Assembly: GCA_030653365.1 (NCBI GenBank)
Contig: JAURZL010000014.1
Coordinates: forward strand, 232,002-296,001
Reading direction: 5' to 3'
Origin: Anaerolineaceae bacterium
Lineage (GTDB): Bacteria; Chloroflexota; Anaerolineae; Anaerolineales; Anaerolineaceae
DNA: 64,000 nucleotides
Shown: one piece after another, positions 7,675 through 17,326 of the stretch
Numbering within the stretch: position 1 is the stretch's first letter
Layout: every line of letters begins with the position of its first letter
Position numbers and translations under genes: made by a program
Notes under the pieces: generated by a model
Told to the model about the DNA's origin: nothing
Seen by the model: the letters and a program-made list of their open reading frames with translations, nothing else
Database searches by the model: none

Positions 7675-9063
7675 ATGCAAACTAGAAATCCAATTACAAA
7701 TGATGTTACAAGAAAGATTATTGAAGATTTCGCACAGGAAATCAAAGAGAAAAAAGAGCCCGGTCCAAAACCATCCAAAACGGTCGTTTTCTTTAGAAAT
7801 GAACGAGAAAACAATATTGAACGAGATGTTTATGAATTGCCTATTAATCTTTTGCGATTTAGAAAAGATAATGGCCGAATAGCATCTGATGTTATAAGTT
7901 ATGAAAAAGATAAAGGCGTACTCCTAGAAGAAGAAGAGAGTACTCAGAAACTTTTACGAAAATTCCTTGAAGATAAAGATCCTGAAAAAACTAAGGAATT
8001 AGTTCAATCTTTACGACAGCATGGTCAATTAGATCCTGCAATTATTACAGCTGATGGCTTTCTAATTAATGGGAATCGAAGAAAAGCGGCTCTCCACATT
8101 CTCTATGAAAAAGAAAAAAATCCAAAATGGAACCGAATGAAGGTTGTTATTTTACCTGGAAAAGGAGATCCAGGTGGACCTCCCACTCTTAGAGAGATTG
8201 AGCAAATCGAGAATAGATATCAACTTCATAGCGAAGGAAAATCTGAATACACATTATTTGATAGAGCATTAACTATTCGAAGAAAAATAAAAATAGGTAT
8301 TCCATTAGAAGAGCAGTTGAAAGATGATCCAAAATTCTCAGCATTAGAAAACCGTGAATTCACACAAGCCGCAAGAAAATTTAAACAAGAATATCTTGAT
8401 CCATTAGAAAAAATTGACACCTATTTATTTTATTTGGGAAGAGAAAATTTATATTCAACCATATCAACTGGACCTGGTGATAGAGAAGGCAGATGGCAAG
8501 CATTCCTGGATTATAGCAAAATTTATCGAAATATATCAGATTCAAAATATCGTCAAAAGAATAATATTTTAATTTTAGAAAACGAGATAGGAAGTTTTGA
8601 AGAAATTGTTTTTAAACTAATTAGAAAGAGACATTTTCCAAGATTAAATAAAGTTCATAAAATTATTCGAGATTTACCGAGGTATTTAAAGAATTCTGAA
8701 GCAAAAGAAGAATTATTCAAGCTTAGTGAAATTGATTTGGTCTTACCTGATTCAGAAAGCTTTGATGTGGATGGAAATGAATATGATGAAAGGACAAAGG
8801 ATTCCCTTTGGGGAGAAAAACATCAAACAACAATAATTAGACATGTCAAAAAAGCAAGAGATTTAATAGAATGGGAAAAAGAAAAAGAAACACCAATAAG
8901 ATTATTAGAGGACGCATTAAGTAAGTTAGATGATGAAAATTTGATACCAGAACTAGTGCCCAAATCTGAAATGAAAAACGCGTTAAGATTATCAGAAAGT
9001 ATAGAGAAACGCGCAAAAGAACTAAGATGTGAATTTTATAATCTCCAAAAAAACAAAGCATAA
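7675..9063 (+). CDS. ParB-like N-terminal domain protein, first gene of island operon
   Basis: The start is taken at ATG 7675 because AGAGG (7664-7668) lies 6 bases upstream; ATG 7660 would add five residues. The first ~150 residues contain a ParB/sulfiredoxin-like core: ELPINLLRF, then LVQSLRQHGQLDPAIIT, then DGFLINGNRRKAAL. This is the pattern of ParB-like proteins that bind nucleotide or act as small nucleases. The following ~320 residues are charged, mostly helical and not recognised. It is the first gene of a four-gene operon (25 bp before the helicase gene) in strongly AT-rich DNA. It may provide target recognition, NTP-dependent loading, or nicking for the system; this is inference. 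Confidence 0.75.
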   Translation: MQTRNPITNDVTRKIIEDFAQEIKEKKEPGPKPSKTVVFFRNERENNIERDVYELPINLLRFRKDNGRIASDVISYEKDKGVLLEEEESTQKLLRKFLEDKDPEKTKELVQSLRQHGQLDPAIITADGFLINGNRRKAALHILYEKEKNPKWNRMKVVILPGKGDPGGPPTLREIEQIENRYQLHSEGKSEYTLFDRALTIRRKIKIGIPLEEQLKDDPKFSALENREFTQAARKFKQEYLDPLEKIDTYLFYLGRENLYSTISTGPGDREGRWQAFLDYSKIYRNISDSKYRQKNNILILENEIGSFEEIVFKLIRKRHFPRLNKVHKIIRDLPRYLKNSEAKEELFKLSEIDLVLPDSESFDVDGNEYDERTKDSLWGEKHQTTIIRHVKKARDLIEWEKEKETPIRLLEDALSKLDDENLIPELVPKSEMKNALRLSESIEKRAKELRCEFYNLQKNKA

Positions 9064-9088
9064 TTTTCACACGTAAACCGGTTTATTT

Positions 9089-10990
9089 ATGATAATTGAT
9101 ATTCAAAACAACAAAATCAGAATAACAGAATACGAAAATGTATTAAAACCTCGCCACAAAAGCCAATTATTTTATTGGGGTTTTAAAGTTGAAGTTGGTG
9201 GAATTTTAATTTATCCAAATAATGATTTAAAAGAGTATTTAATAGATCTTATTGAATATTTAAACGATGCCAAAATTGATTTTGTTCTTTCAGATTCATG
9301 TAAAAAAGAAATAAATTCCATTCAATATGAAAAAGAAATATTTTCTGAAACAATAAAAGAGGCAAAAGAATTTAAAGATGGTTTTCTTGATAAAAAAAAC
9401 TGGTCAATCCAACAAAAATTTTTGAATGAATCAATAGTTAGACCACTAAAGGAACATCAAATAAAGGCTTTTTTGCACCTTTCAATTCTTGGAAATGGTG
9501 CAAATTTTTCTGTGCCAGGAAGTGGAAAAACAACAGTGGTGTTAGCTCATTACGAAATGCTAAGGAAAAAAGGTGATGTAAATTTACTGTTTGTTGTAGG
9601 TCCTGCAGCATGCTTTGCTCCTTGGAAAAGTGAATTTAATTTAGTGTTGAACAGAGCTCCAAATTGTGTAATACTTGCAGGAGGAGATAAAACCCAAAGA
9701 AAAAGTAAATATTATAAAACAGACAAAATACCTGAATTATATTTAACTACCTTCCAAACACTATTAAATGACAAAGAAGAGATTACATTCTTTTTAAAAA
9801 ACAGAAAAGTTAAGGCATATTTTGTTGTTGATGAGGCACATTATTTAAAAAGAATAGATGGGCAATGGGCTTCAGCTGTTTTAGAAATTGCCAAGTATGC
9901 TAAATCTCGGTGTGCTCTTACAGGTACTCCAATACCACATAGTTATAGTGACTTGTTTAATTTATTTGATTTCCTTTGGCCTGAACAAAAACCGATTAAT
10001 AAAAATGACCGCGCATTAATCGTATCGCTTGAAGAACAAAACAGGTTCGAAGAAGCTCAGGTAATCTTAGATAAAGAAATTGGCCCCCTTTTTTATAGGG
10101 TAAGAAAATCAGAATTAAATCTTAAACCACAGATTTTCCATGAACCTATTTTGATTGATATGAATCCCATTGAACGTCAAATTTATGATGCAATTATTTA
10201 TAAGATTCGAGATTATGCCAAGGATGATTACCTTAGGAATATAGAAATTGTTCGAAGGTTAAGAAAAGGCAGGATGATGAGGGTTAGACAATGTTTATCA
10301 TTTTCTCAACTTCTTTCTACTGCAATAGGGGATTATGACGGATATGAAAGTTTCTTCTCCCACGATTCGGATCTTGAAAAATTAATTTTAGAATATGGAG
10401 TAAATGAAATTCCAGCTAAAATAAATAAGCTCACTTCATTAGTCCATAATTTTCAAACCCAAAGAAAAAAAACAGTAATTTGGTCTAACTTTATTGGAAC
10501 AGTAAATCTAATAGAAAAAGAAATAAAGAATAGAGGCTGGAGCTGTAAGAAAATTATTGGAGAAATACCTATTGAAAAAGTTGGAATGGAAGAGGAGGAA
10601 ACACGTGAAAAAATCATAGAAAAATTTACCGATTCAGATAGTGGATTAGATATTCTGATTGCAAATCCAGCAGCTTGTGCTGAATCGATATCACTTCATA
10701 AAACGTGTCACAATGCAATATATTATGATCTTTCTTATAATGCCGCTCAATATTTACAATCCCTAGATAGAATTCATAGGGTTGGGGGATCAGAATTCAT
10801 AGAAGCAAATTATTATTTTCTACAATATAACAATTCAATTGATTCAGATATTTTGAACAACCTGCTCAATAAAGCAAAAAAAATGTATGATGTAATAGAA
10901 GGTGATTACAATATTTACTCTCTAGATATGGATGAATTTGAAGAAAATAGTGATTTTGAAGCTTATCAAACTATATTTGGAAAAATATGA
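9089..10990 (+). CDS. SNF2-type superfamily 2 helicase/translocase
   Basis: A 633-residue SF2 ATPase with all core motifs: Walker A PGSGKT (143-148), DEAH (248-251), motif III TGTP (278-281) and motif VI QSLDRIHRVGG (557-567). The ~120 residues ahead of the ATPase core are unassigned. The two RecA lobes are joined by a compact insert and there is no nuclease domain, so cutting would need the next gene product. In restriction systems such enzymes translocate along DNA. Its stop overlaps the next start by 4 bp (ATGA), consistent with translational coupling. Confidence 0.9.
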   Translation: MIIDIQNNKIRITEYENVLKPRHKSQLFYWGFKVEVGGILIYPNNDLKEYLIDLIEYLNDAKIDFVLSDSCKKEINSIQYEKEIFSETIKEAKEFKDGFLDKKNWSIQQKFLNESIVRPLKEHQIKAFLHLSILGNGANFSVPGSGKTTVVLAHYEMLRKKGDVNLLFVVGPAACFAPWKSEFNLVLNRAPNCVILAGGDKTQRKSKYYKTDKIPELYLTTFQTLLNDKEEITFFLKNRKVKAYFVVDEAHYLKRIDGQWASAVLEIAKYAKSRCALTGTPIPHSYSDLFNLFDFLWPEQKPINKNDRALIVSLEEQNRFEEAQVILDKEIGPLFYRVRKSELNLKPQIFHEPILIDMNPIERQIYDAIIYKIRDYAKDDYLRNIEIVRRLRKGRMMRVRQCLSFSQLLSTAIGDYDGYESFFSHDSDLEKLILEYGVNEIPAKINKLTSLVHNFQTQRKKTVIWSNFIGTVNLIEKEIKNRGWSCKKIIGEIPIEKVGMEEEETREKIIEKFTDSDSGLDILIANPAACAESISLHKTCHNAIYYDLSYNAAQYLQSLDRIHRVGGSEFIEANYYFLQYNNSIDSDILNNLLNKAKKMYDVIEGDYNIYSLDMDEFEENSDFEAYQTIFGKI

Positions 10991-11937
10991 GCTCAGAAAT
11001 TATTTTTCCGAATTTACAAGGGATAAAACAGCTAATTTCCTTATTGAACACAACAAAAATTAAAAAAACAGAGTATCTAAAGAGAAGATTTGAGAGTACT
11101 TCAAAAAACTTTTATGAAACCATAACTTTCCTTGAAAAATTAGAATTAATTGAGGTCAGATCAGATTCTATAGAATGTACTTATACCTTTCAAAAGTTTG
11201 TAAATTTTCCTAATGATAAACTAAAATTCCAAAAAGCATTTCTAATTCAAATTCTGCAGTCAAAAAAACAAGACTTTAAAATTTTTAATGAGTACTTTTC
11301 CAAATTTCAGTTGAATGAAGATAAATTAGTTTATAAACCAACTACCAAACAAAGACTTCAAGACAGCGGGGTAAGAAATCTTCTAATGGAATTAGATATT
11401 ATTGAGTTTATGGAATTTGAAAAAACTTACCGTATTTCAAACGAATTCCAGTATTTTTTTATTGAGAATAAAGATAAGCACAGCATAACACCAGAAGAAT
11501 TCGAAAAGAGAAGTAAGAAACAAAATAAGATTGGCTATTTAGCAGAATTAACAATATTGGATTATGAAAAAAACCGTTTGAATTCTAAACTAAATATAAT
11601 TCATAGTATTATACACGTTGCACTTGAGAACATTTCAGCGGGATACGATATTTTAAGTTATGAAATGGATAATAAGGGATCAATTTTTATAGAGAGACAT
11701 ATAGAGGTGAAGGCTGTGTCAATTATTGACTACAAATTTTATTGGAGTAGAAACGAAATTGAAACAGCAAAAATAGATGGATTACAATATTATTTATATT
11801 TGTTGCCAGTTGTTGGAAACAGTAAATTTGATATTAATAATTTAAAGATAATACCAAACGCATTTGAAAATGTATTTTTAAAAAATAAAGAATGGAATAA
11901 ACAGGAAGAATTATTTAGTTTTTGGAAAATGAATTAA
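10987..11937 (+). CDS. Predicted PD-(D/E)XK nuclease with DUF3883-like C-terminal domain
   Basis: A 316-residue protein. Residues 1-170 look like two winged-helix-like modules (KKTEYLKRRFE, FLEKLELIEV, LLMELDIIEF). The C-terminal half matches the DUF3883/Mrr-like restriction endonuclease fold: an early Glu187 in GYLAELTILDYEK, Asp221 in AGYDILSYE, and Glu240-Val-Lys242 in the second strand. The family hallmark FYWSRNEIETAK follows at 251-262. Predicted to be the DNA-cleaving subunit. It is coupled to the helicase gene by a 4-bp overlap and is followed at once by the methyltransferase gene. Confidence 0.78.
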   Translation: MSSEIIFPNLQGIKQLISLLNTTKIKKTEYLKRRFESTSKNFYETITFLEKLELIEVRSDSIECTYTFQKFVNFPNDKLKFQKAFLIQILQSKKQDFKIFNEYFSKFQLNEDKLVYKPTTKQRLQDSGVRNLLMELDIIEFMEFEKTYRISNEFQYFFIENKDKHSITPEEFEKRSKKQNKIGYLAELTILDYEKNRLNSKLNIIHSIIHVALENISAGYDILSYEMDNKGSIFIERHIEVKAVSIIDYKFYWSRNEIETAKIDGLQYYLYLLPVVGNSKFDINNLKIIPNAFENVFLKNKEWNKQEELFSFWKMN

Positions 11938-11939
11938 TA

Positions 11940-12839
11940 ATGATTTCGAAAAAAGTCACCAAAAAAATTTTTATGCCTGTAGATGTCATCTATCAAGGAG
12001 AATCGGAAAAAATTCTTACTAATATGTATTTATTTCCAGATAATTCTGTAGATTTTATAATAACATCACCTCCCTATGCAGATAAACGGAAAAAATTTTA
12101 CAACAGCATTCATCCTGATGATTATGTAGATTGGTTCTTGCCAATAAGTAAAGAATTATTAAGGATATTAAAACCAAACGGGTCTTTTGTTTTAAACATA
12201 AAAGAACACCCAAGGAATGGTCAACGCGAAACGTATGTTTTAAAATTAATCCTTGCTCTAAAAGACCAGGGCTGGTGTTGGATTGAAGAATATGTTTGGT
12301 ATAAAAAGAATTCATTTCCTGGAAAATGGCCAAATAGATTTAGAGATGCATGGGAAAGATGCTTCCATTTAACAAAAAACGAAAAATTTAAAATGTATCA
12401 AGACTCAGTTAAAGTGCCAATTGGTGATTGGGCTGAAAAAAGATTTAAATCGATGTCAGATAACGATTTCAAACGACATTTATCGCAAACTAATAGCTCA
12501 TTAGGTCGAAATGTATCAAATTGGTTGAATAGAAAAAAAGTATATCCTCATAATGTAATTGTTTTTGAAGAAGAGCATTATGTTTCTAACGTTTTAGAAT
12601 TTGCAACAGAGTGCAGTAATCGAAACCATAGTGCAGCATTTCCTCTAGAACTCCCAACTTGGTTCATAAAGCTTTTTACAAGAAAAGGAGATATTGTTCT
12701 CGATCCGTTTTTGGGCTCCGGCACCACTGCTTATGCAGCCTTAGCTTTAAATCGACATTATGTGGGGGTTGAAAAAGATCAAGAATATATTGAATTAATT
12801 AATAAACAAATTGACAAACTAAATAAGACCGAAAACTAA
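11940..12839 (+). CDS. DNA methyltransferase, predicted N4-cytosine class
   Basis: A class beta-ordered amino-methyltransferase: catalytic motif IV TSPPYA comes early in the protein and the SAM-binding motif I DPFLGSGTT comes near the C-terminus. TSPPY rather than DPPY/NPPY favours N4-cytosine over N6-adenine methylation, although exceptions exist. ATG 11940 lies two bases after the nuclease stop. A TTG at 11922 in the same frame would overlap the nuclease gene by 16 bp. In this operon it is the natural self-protection enzyme for the nuclease and helicase upstream. The target site cannot be read from sequence. Confidence 0.88.
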   Translation: MISKKVTKKIFMPVDVIYQGESEKILTNMYLFPDNSVDFIITSPPYADKRKKFYNSIHPDDYVDWFLPISKELLRILKPNGSFVLNIKEHPRNGQRETYVLKLILALKDQGWCWIEEYVWYKKNSFPGKWPNRFRDAWERCFHLTKNEKFKMYQDSVKVPIGDWAEKRFKSMSDNDFKRHLSQTNSSLGRNVSNWLNRKKVYPHNVIVFEEEHYVSNVLEFATECSNRNHSAAFPLELPTWFIKLFTRKGDIVLDPFLGSGTTAYAALALNRHYVGVEKDQEYIELINKQIDKLNKTEN

Positions 12840-12959
12840 CTACATATCAGATTCCACAAATATCAAATATTCAAAAAATACTTACCCAATGTTTGGCATC
12901 AGAAGATTTCACAATCTCTTCCCATATAATTTAGGACAAACAAGCTCAAAAATTCAAGG

Positions 12960-13255
12960 ATGGATATTAAGAAAAGATCTAAACAAATTATTGAATTTCG
13001 AGAGATAAGAAAATGTGAATAATTTTTTAAAATTAAAGATTTGTTACTTGGTCTTGATAACAAAGTATCAGGACTAATGGAATTGTTTTTATGGAAATAA
13101 ATAATGAGATTGATGAGACCCCAAATGAAAAGAGTTAACGCGAATTAGCCGATACTTTCATCAATCTTGCTTATTTTGCCGAAAAATTTAATATTGATTT
13201 AGAAGAAGCAATTGTTGAAAAAATTGAACTCAATGGAAAAAATATCCAGTGTTGA
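12960..13255 (+). pseudogene. Decayed MazG-like nucleotide pyrophosphohydrolase
   Basis: Three frames together spell a MazG-like (dCTP-pyrophosphatase-type) protein. A start MDIKKRSKQIIEFREIRK is followed by an in-frame TAA. Then comes LLLGLDNKVSGLMELFLWK, a frameshift, another TAA, and ELADTFINLAYFAEKFNIDL with EEAIVEKIELNGK. A lost A near 13240 would restore the conserved KKYPV ending. The family hydrolyses (d)NTPs and its EExxE-type metal motifs are already damaged (NKVSG instead of a Glu-rich motif). It lies between the two convergent island operons. With at least two stops and one frameshift it is clearly non-functional. Confidence 0.72.
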
Positions 13256-13445
13256 AGAGCTTTGGCTCGCAATAATGGATTATTTTTCGAAATTTTTAAA
13301 TGAAATTAATGATTGATTAATCTTTTTTCTTGCCTTCTATAAAGTAATTTCCAAACTTGGTTAAATTTATAAATTATTAAAAAAAATAATCGCAAAAATT
13401 GTATAAATAGTATTCTTAACTAGATCCAAGAAAAATAAGGAAGAA

Positions 13446-16277
13446 CTACATTTCTAAAGATGTTGATAAATATGAACATGAATACTCTTTTGATTTCTCA
13501 TCGAAAAGCAATTTAATGTGATTATCCATTGTAAAATAAATTATTTGCCAGCCCTCAATCGCAAGATCAAACACATAATTTATTAAATTATTTCGCCTAT
13601 TCCAATCAGAATGTTGGAAAGCATCATCAAGGAGAAGAAACATTTTTTCGGTTTTTAGTAGATTTGCGGCAAAACCAAGTCTTAAACTTAACAGAATTTG
13701 CTCTCTCGTGCCTGTGCTGATATTTTTTATTGGAAAAATATTAAAATCATCTTTTACACAAAGGCCCGTTTCATCAAGAAAATAATTTTTATATCGCCCA
13801 GTAAGTTTAAAAAGAGGCTTAGTAATTAATGGTGAGTTCAATGTTAATTTAATAGTTTCTCTTTCATTATTAGCCAATTCGCAAATAGTCTGATTTACAA
13901 GTATTCCTGCAATTATTTGCGAATTAATTTTGTCTAATTCATTAGATAATAATTGTTTCTTGTTCATTAATATATCAATTAGCTTTTCAAATGAATCAGA
14001 AATTCTTCCATTTACTGCTCCAATTAATTTTAACCTTAGGTTCTCTACTTCTTGTTCTTCAGCTTTTATATGTTCAGAAAGAGATACCATTTCTTCATTA
14101 ATTTTTTTCAAGGATTCAATTTCAAAGTTAATGGTTTCAGAATCCTGACAAACCACATAATCAACCTCATTGACATTTAATTCTGCCAGCTTAATTAAAT
14201 TTTGATTTATTTCTTCATCATATTTCTTAATTAGATTTTGCGCATAGAAAATTTTTTGTTTTATCGAATTAAAATCAAATTCAGAAACATCATAATCGAA
14301 AACCTCATTATTGCTATTTTCCTTCTTTATATCAGATATAAAATTTTCCAAAACATTAATTTCATTGGTTTGTTCTTGAAGTTTATTTTTTAATTCGTGA
14401 TATTCGTCTTGCCATTTTTGAAAAACCTGTATTTCATTTTTGTCTATTATTGGAAATACTTTAATATCTATGCCTTCTTGGTTTAAAAATAGATGCCTCT
14501 TATCAATTTCCGAGGAAAGATCTTTAATTTTAATTTGAATATTTGAATATTGAGTTGTCAGAACTTCATAAGAATCAGACACATATTCAGAATAAATAAA
14601 TGAATCTTTATTAATTTGTAGTGAATCGTAAAAGGCGTTTATTTTGTTGTAATCATTGATAAATTGATTGGCTTTTTCACTTAGTAAGGAAATTCCATTA
14701 TTCCAATCACTTGAGGAGGAAGTGTGAATATTGTTCTTTATGAAATTTGTTTCAATTGTGTTCTTGATTTTTTCCAATTCCTCTGACTTTGTTAATAATT
14801 CTTGTTCTATGTTCTTCTTAAGAATTTCCAATTCTCTTAATTTGTCTCTTTTTGCTCTTAATAACGGCAAATCCACTTGTGATACATTAATATCCATTAA
14901 TTCAGAATAATGTTGCCTAATAGCATCAATTTCATGTAGCGCGGTGTTACTAAGAATTTTCTCCTGTAGATTCTTTTTAGTTTTACTTTCCATTATTGTG
15001 TTGAAAGTTATTAATATTCCAATTAAAAGAAAAGCTGTAAATAATAAAAATTGGGCTGTTGATTGCGTATTAATAAAAAACAAAAGAATAATTGATAGGA
15101 AAATGAGACAATAAATTATTATTGGTAATAGCCAAGAAGGCCAAAGCTTCTTGTTTATCTCTTTTTCATCTTTATTGCCCAAACATTGCTGATAAATTTC
15201 TATCGAATCGTCAATCCATTTATACGAAGCCAATTGAATTTCCAATTCATCGTTATCAATTTGATGATTTTCAATTTTTTTATTTATCTCAATATATTTA
15301 TTTGCTTCAGCGGTTAAATGTTCGACTAATTGCAAATTGACTATCTTTAAATTTTCTTCAAGCTTCTTTTTTTTATTATCGAGAGCAAAAGCAATCTTTC
15401 CAATTTTTTCTTTTTCATTTTCGATTTCTCTATTTAAAAAAGAGATTTCACTATGTAAACAGGCCAATATACTTGATTGTTCTTGTTTAATTTTTATGTT
15501 TTGGCTTTGTAAATGATATATATAATTCCTAATATGCTTATAATGATTTGCAATTTCGTCTTTCAGTTTTTGATCAATGGAGAAAAGTTCACAGTTTCTA
15601 TTGTTTGTTTTATACGCCAATTTGCAACTATTTTCGTAATAAGTTTTATATAATTTTTCTTTTTCAACAAAAATAGTTCTTAATGTTTGAATTTCACCTT
15701 CAGAATATAATAAATTAACTTCATTCAACAATTCTAATGTTGCCCTAAACTCATTTTCTATTTCATTCTTCTTTTTGATTTCTCCAGTTTTTTTGCCATT
15801 AATTTCACCGTTTTCAAAACTAGCTGATTTGATTGAGGCAGAGAAATTGTTTCTAATCTGATCTAGGACAAATTCATTTGATAAATATTTCTTTATGATA
15901 TTTTCACCAACACCATCCGGGGAATCGTCGAATTCTAATTCGCCAGCTCTAACAACAAGCAATTTGCTTAAATCTTTAGGTAATTTAGTTTTATCTGAGG
16001 ATATAAAATCTTCTAATCTTTTATTCTTACTATCCGGTGAAAAGTCTCTACTATTATCATCAAATCCATCAACCTCAATCAAACCATTACCTGGAAAGCT
16101 TCTTAAATTAAATCCCCTAGTATCCTTAAATAAAGATTTAATCAGAAATTCTATAAGAAATGTTTTGCCACTTTCATTTACACCAAATATTAAATTTACA
16201 TCTTTAAAAGATAGGTTTAATTTTTCAATTGGTCCTAAATTATAGACACTCAATTTATTAATTCTAATAGCCATCAA
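13446..16277 (-). CDS. Rad50/SbcC-like SMC-type ATPase, YhaN family
   Basis: A 943-residue ABC/SMC-like ATPase. Walker A GVNESGKT is at 32-39. Long coiled coils flank two hydrophobic segments around 383-424. The ABC signature STGTREQ lies near 853 and Walker B FLLLDDAF near 880. The mid-protein membrane segments and the LDDAFQHSD form of Walker B match YhaN (AAA_27) rather than classical SbcC. It overlaps the metallophosphoesterase gene upstream by 4 bp, so the two likely form an Mre11/Rad50-like complex acting on DNA ends. It is AT-rich like the four-gene operon it faces. Confidence 0.88.
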   Translation of the reverse strand: MMAIRINKLSVYNLGPIEKLNLSFKDVNLIFGVNESGKTFLIEFLIKSLFKDTRGFNLRSFPGNGLIEVDGFDDNSRDFSPDSKNKRLEDFISSDKTKLPKDLSKLLVVRAGELEFDDSPDGVGENIIKKYLSNEFVLDQIRNNFSASIKSASFENGEINGKKTGEIKKKNEIENEFRATLELLNEVNLLYSEGEIQTLRTIFVEKEKLYKTYYENSCKLAYKTNNRNCELFSIDQKLKDEIANHYKHIRNYIYHLQSQNIKIKQEQSSILACLHSEISFLNREIENEKEKIGKIAFALDNKKKKLEENLKIVNLQLVEHLTAEANKYIEINKKIENHQIDNDELEIQLASYKWIDDSIEIYQQCLGNKDEKEINKKLWPSWLLPIIIYCLIFLSIILLFFINTQSTAQFLLFTAFLLIGILITFNTIMESKTKKNLQEKILSNTALHEIDAIRQHYSELMDINVSQVDLPLLRAKRDKLRELEILKKNIEQELLTKSEELEKIKNTIETNFIKNNIHTSSSSDWNNGISLLSEKANQFINDYNKINAFYDSLQINKDSFIYSEYVSDSYEVLTTQYSNIQIKIKDLSSEIDKRHLFLNQEGIDIKVFPIIDKNEIQVFQKWQDEYHELKNKLQEQTNEINVLENFISDIKKENSNNEVFDYDVSEFDFNSIKQKIFYAQNLIKKYDEEINQNLIKLAELNVNEVDYVVCQDSETINFEIESLKKINEEMVSLSEHIKAEEQEVENLRLKLIGAVNGRISDSFEKLIDILMNKKQLLSNELDKINSQIIAGILVNQTICELANNERETIKLTLNSPLITKPLFKLTGRYKNYFLDETGLCVKDDFNIFPIKNISTGTREQILLSLRLGFAANLLKTEKMFLLLDDAFQHSDWNRRNNLINYVFDLAIEGWQIIYFTMDNHIKLLFDEKSKEYSCSYLSTSLEM

Positions 16278-17326
16278 AACCTCCCAAAAATCAAATTCAT
16301 AATTTCTTGGGTGATAAGCTCCTTTATCTCACTATAATTTCCAAAGTTAATATTTGAAGCATTCTCGAGAACTCTTTCTGATATTGACAATCGAACTTGA
16401 TCAGAGTTTGCTGGTAAAAGGTCTAAAATTTTTAATTCGTAGAACAGGATATTTGGGTCTTTTTCTAAATATCCTTTCACATAGGTTTCAGTTATATTAC
16501 GATCAAAACTATAACCAGCTAAAGTTATTCTAACAATCTTTTTCATCTCTTGAGAATTCGCAAAATTAAAGAAGATGTGATCTAATTTATTCTTTAAATA
16601 TTCCTCTTCTTTATCTGTAGGATATATCAAAATTCTCTCATTTATATATATATAATCTGTAGTTATATTGTGGGATTCGACCTTAAAATTAAAGGTATCG
16701 AACACTAAAAACCTTCTATGACCAGTTTCTGTTATATCTAAACCACAAGGTGATCCGGAGTAATATATATTATTTAGTGAGGTTTGCGCATGAATATGAC
16801 CAAGGAAAACCATATTTGGTTGAAACAACTCTATATCCTTAATTGAGAGTGGCATGTAAATTCCCTTTTCATACTCTGATTTGACATTAATATTTGATAA
16901 AAGATCTCCATGTCCAACTAATACCCATTTAAGATCTTTAATGTTTTCTGACCACTTTCCGACTTCAGACCCCATTGAATTATTATCTTTATAAGGGACA
17001 AAAAGAAAATTTATTCCACCTATTTCAATTAATTGAGTATCCTCAATTACAAAAATTTTACTTTTGGAAAACATAGATTGATTTATGAATGGGTCGTGAT
17101 TTCCAGGCAATAAATAAACTTGAAGATCCAAAATTTGTGATTGGTCGATGGCTACTTCAAGTAAATTAAAATCAGAGTTTTCATAATCGAAACAATCTCC
17201 TGCGATTATTAAGACTTTTATATCCTCTTCTTGTAATTTTCTTAGGACATCAACCAAAGCGTTAAATCGACTAGTGTAATTTTTGCCATTACGTAAATGT
17301 ATATCTGCTGTTATTGCAATCTTCAT
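16274..17326 (-). CDS. Mre11/SbcD-like calcineurin-type nuclease, YhaO-like
   Basis: A 350-residue metallophosphoesterase with the full set of metal ligands: D8-x-H10, GD (43-44), GNHD (75-78), GHGD (138-141) and GHIH (176-179). The C-terminal ~140 residues resemble the capping and partner-binding region of Mre11/SbcD. Proteins of this kind have Mn2+-dependent exo/endonuclease activity on DNA ends. It precedes and overlaps the YhaN-like ATPase gene. The very AT-rich ~170 bp upstream probably hold the promoter, but no clear hexamers stand out. Confidence 0.9.
   Translation of the reverse strand: MKIAITADIHLRNGKNYTSRFNALVDVLRKLQEEDIKVLIIAGDCFDYENSDFNLLEVAIDQSQILDLQVYLLPGNHDPFINQSMFSKSKIFVIEDTQLIEIGGINFLFVPYKDNNSMGSEVGKWSENIKDLKWVLVGHGDLLSNINVKSEYEKGIYMPLSIKDIELFQPNMVFLGHIHAQTSLNNIYYSGSPCGLDITETGHRRFLVFDTFNFKVESHNITTDYIYINERILIYPTDKEEEYLKNKLDHIFFNFANSQEMKKIVRITLAGYSFDRNITETYVKGYLEKDPNILFYELKILDLLPANSDQVRLSISERVLENASNINFGNYSEIKELITQEIMNLIFGRF

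Noticed and set aside
7660..12839. DISARM, BREX, Dnd/Ssp or Druantia identity for the four-gene operon
   Set aside because: The diagnostic genes (drmA/B/C, pglZ/brxC, dndC/D or sspB-D, DUF1998 helicase) are absent; only the methyltransferase/SNF2 theme is shared.
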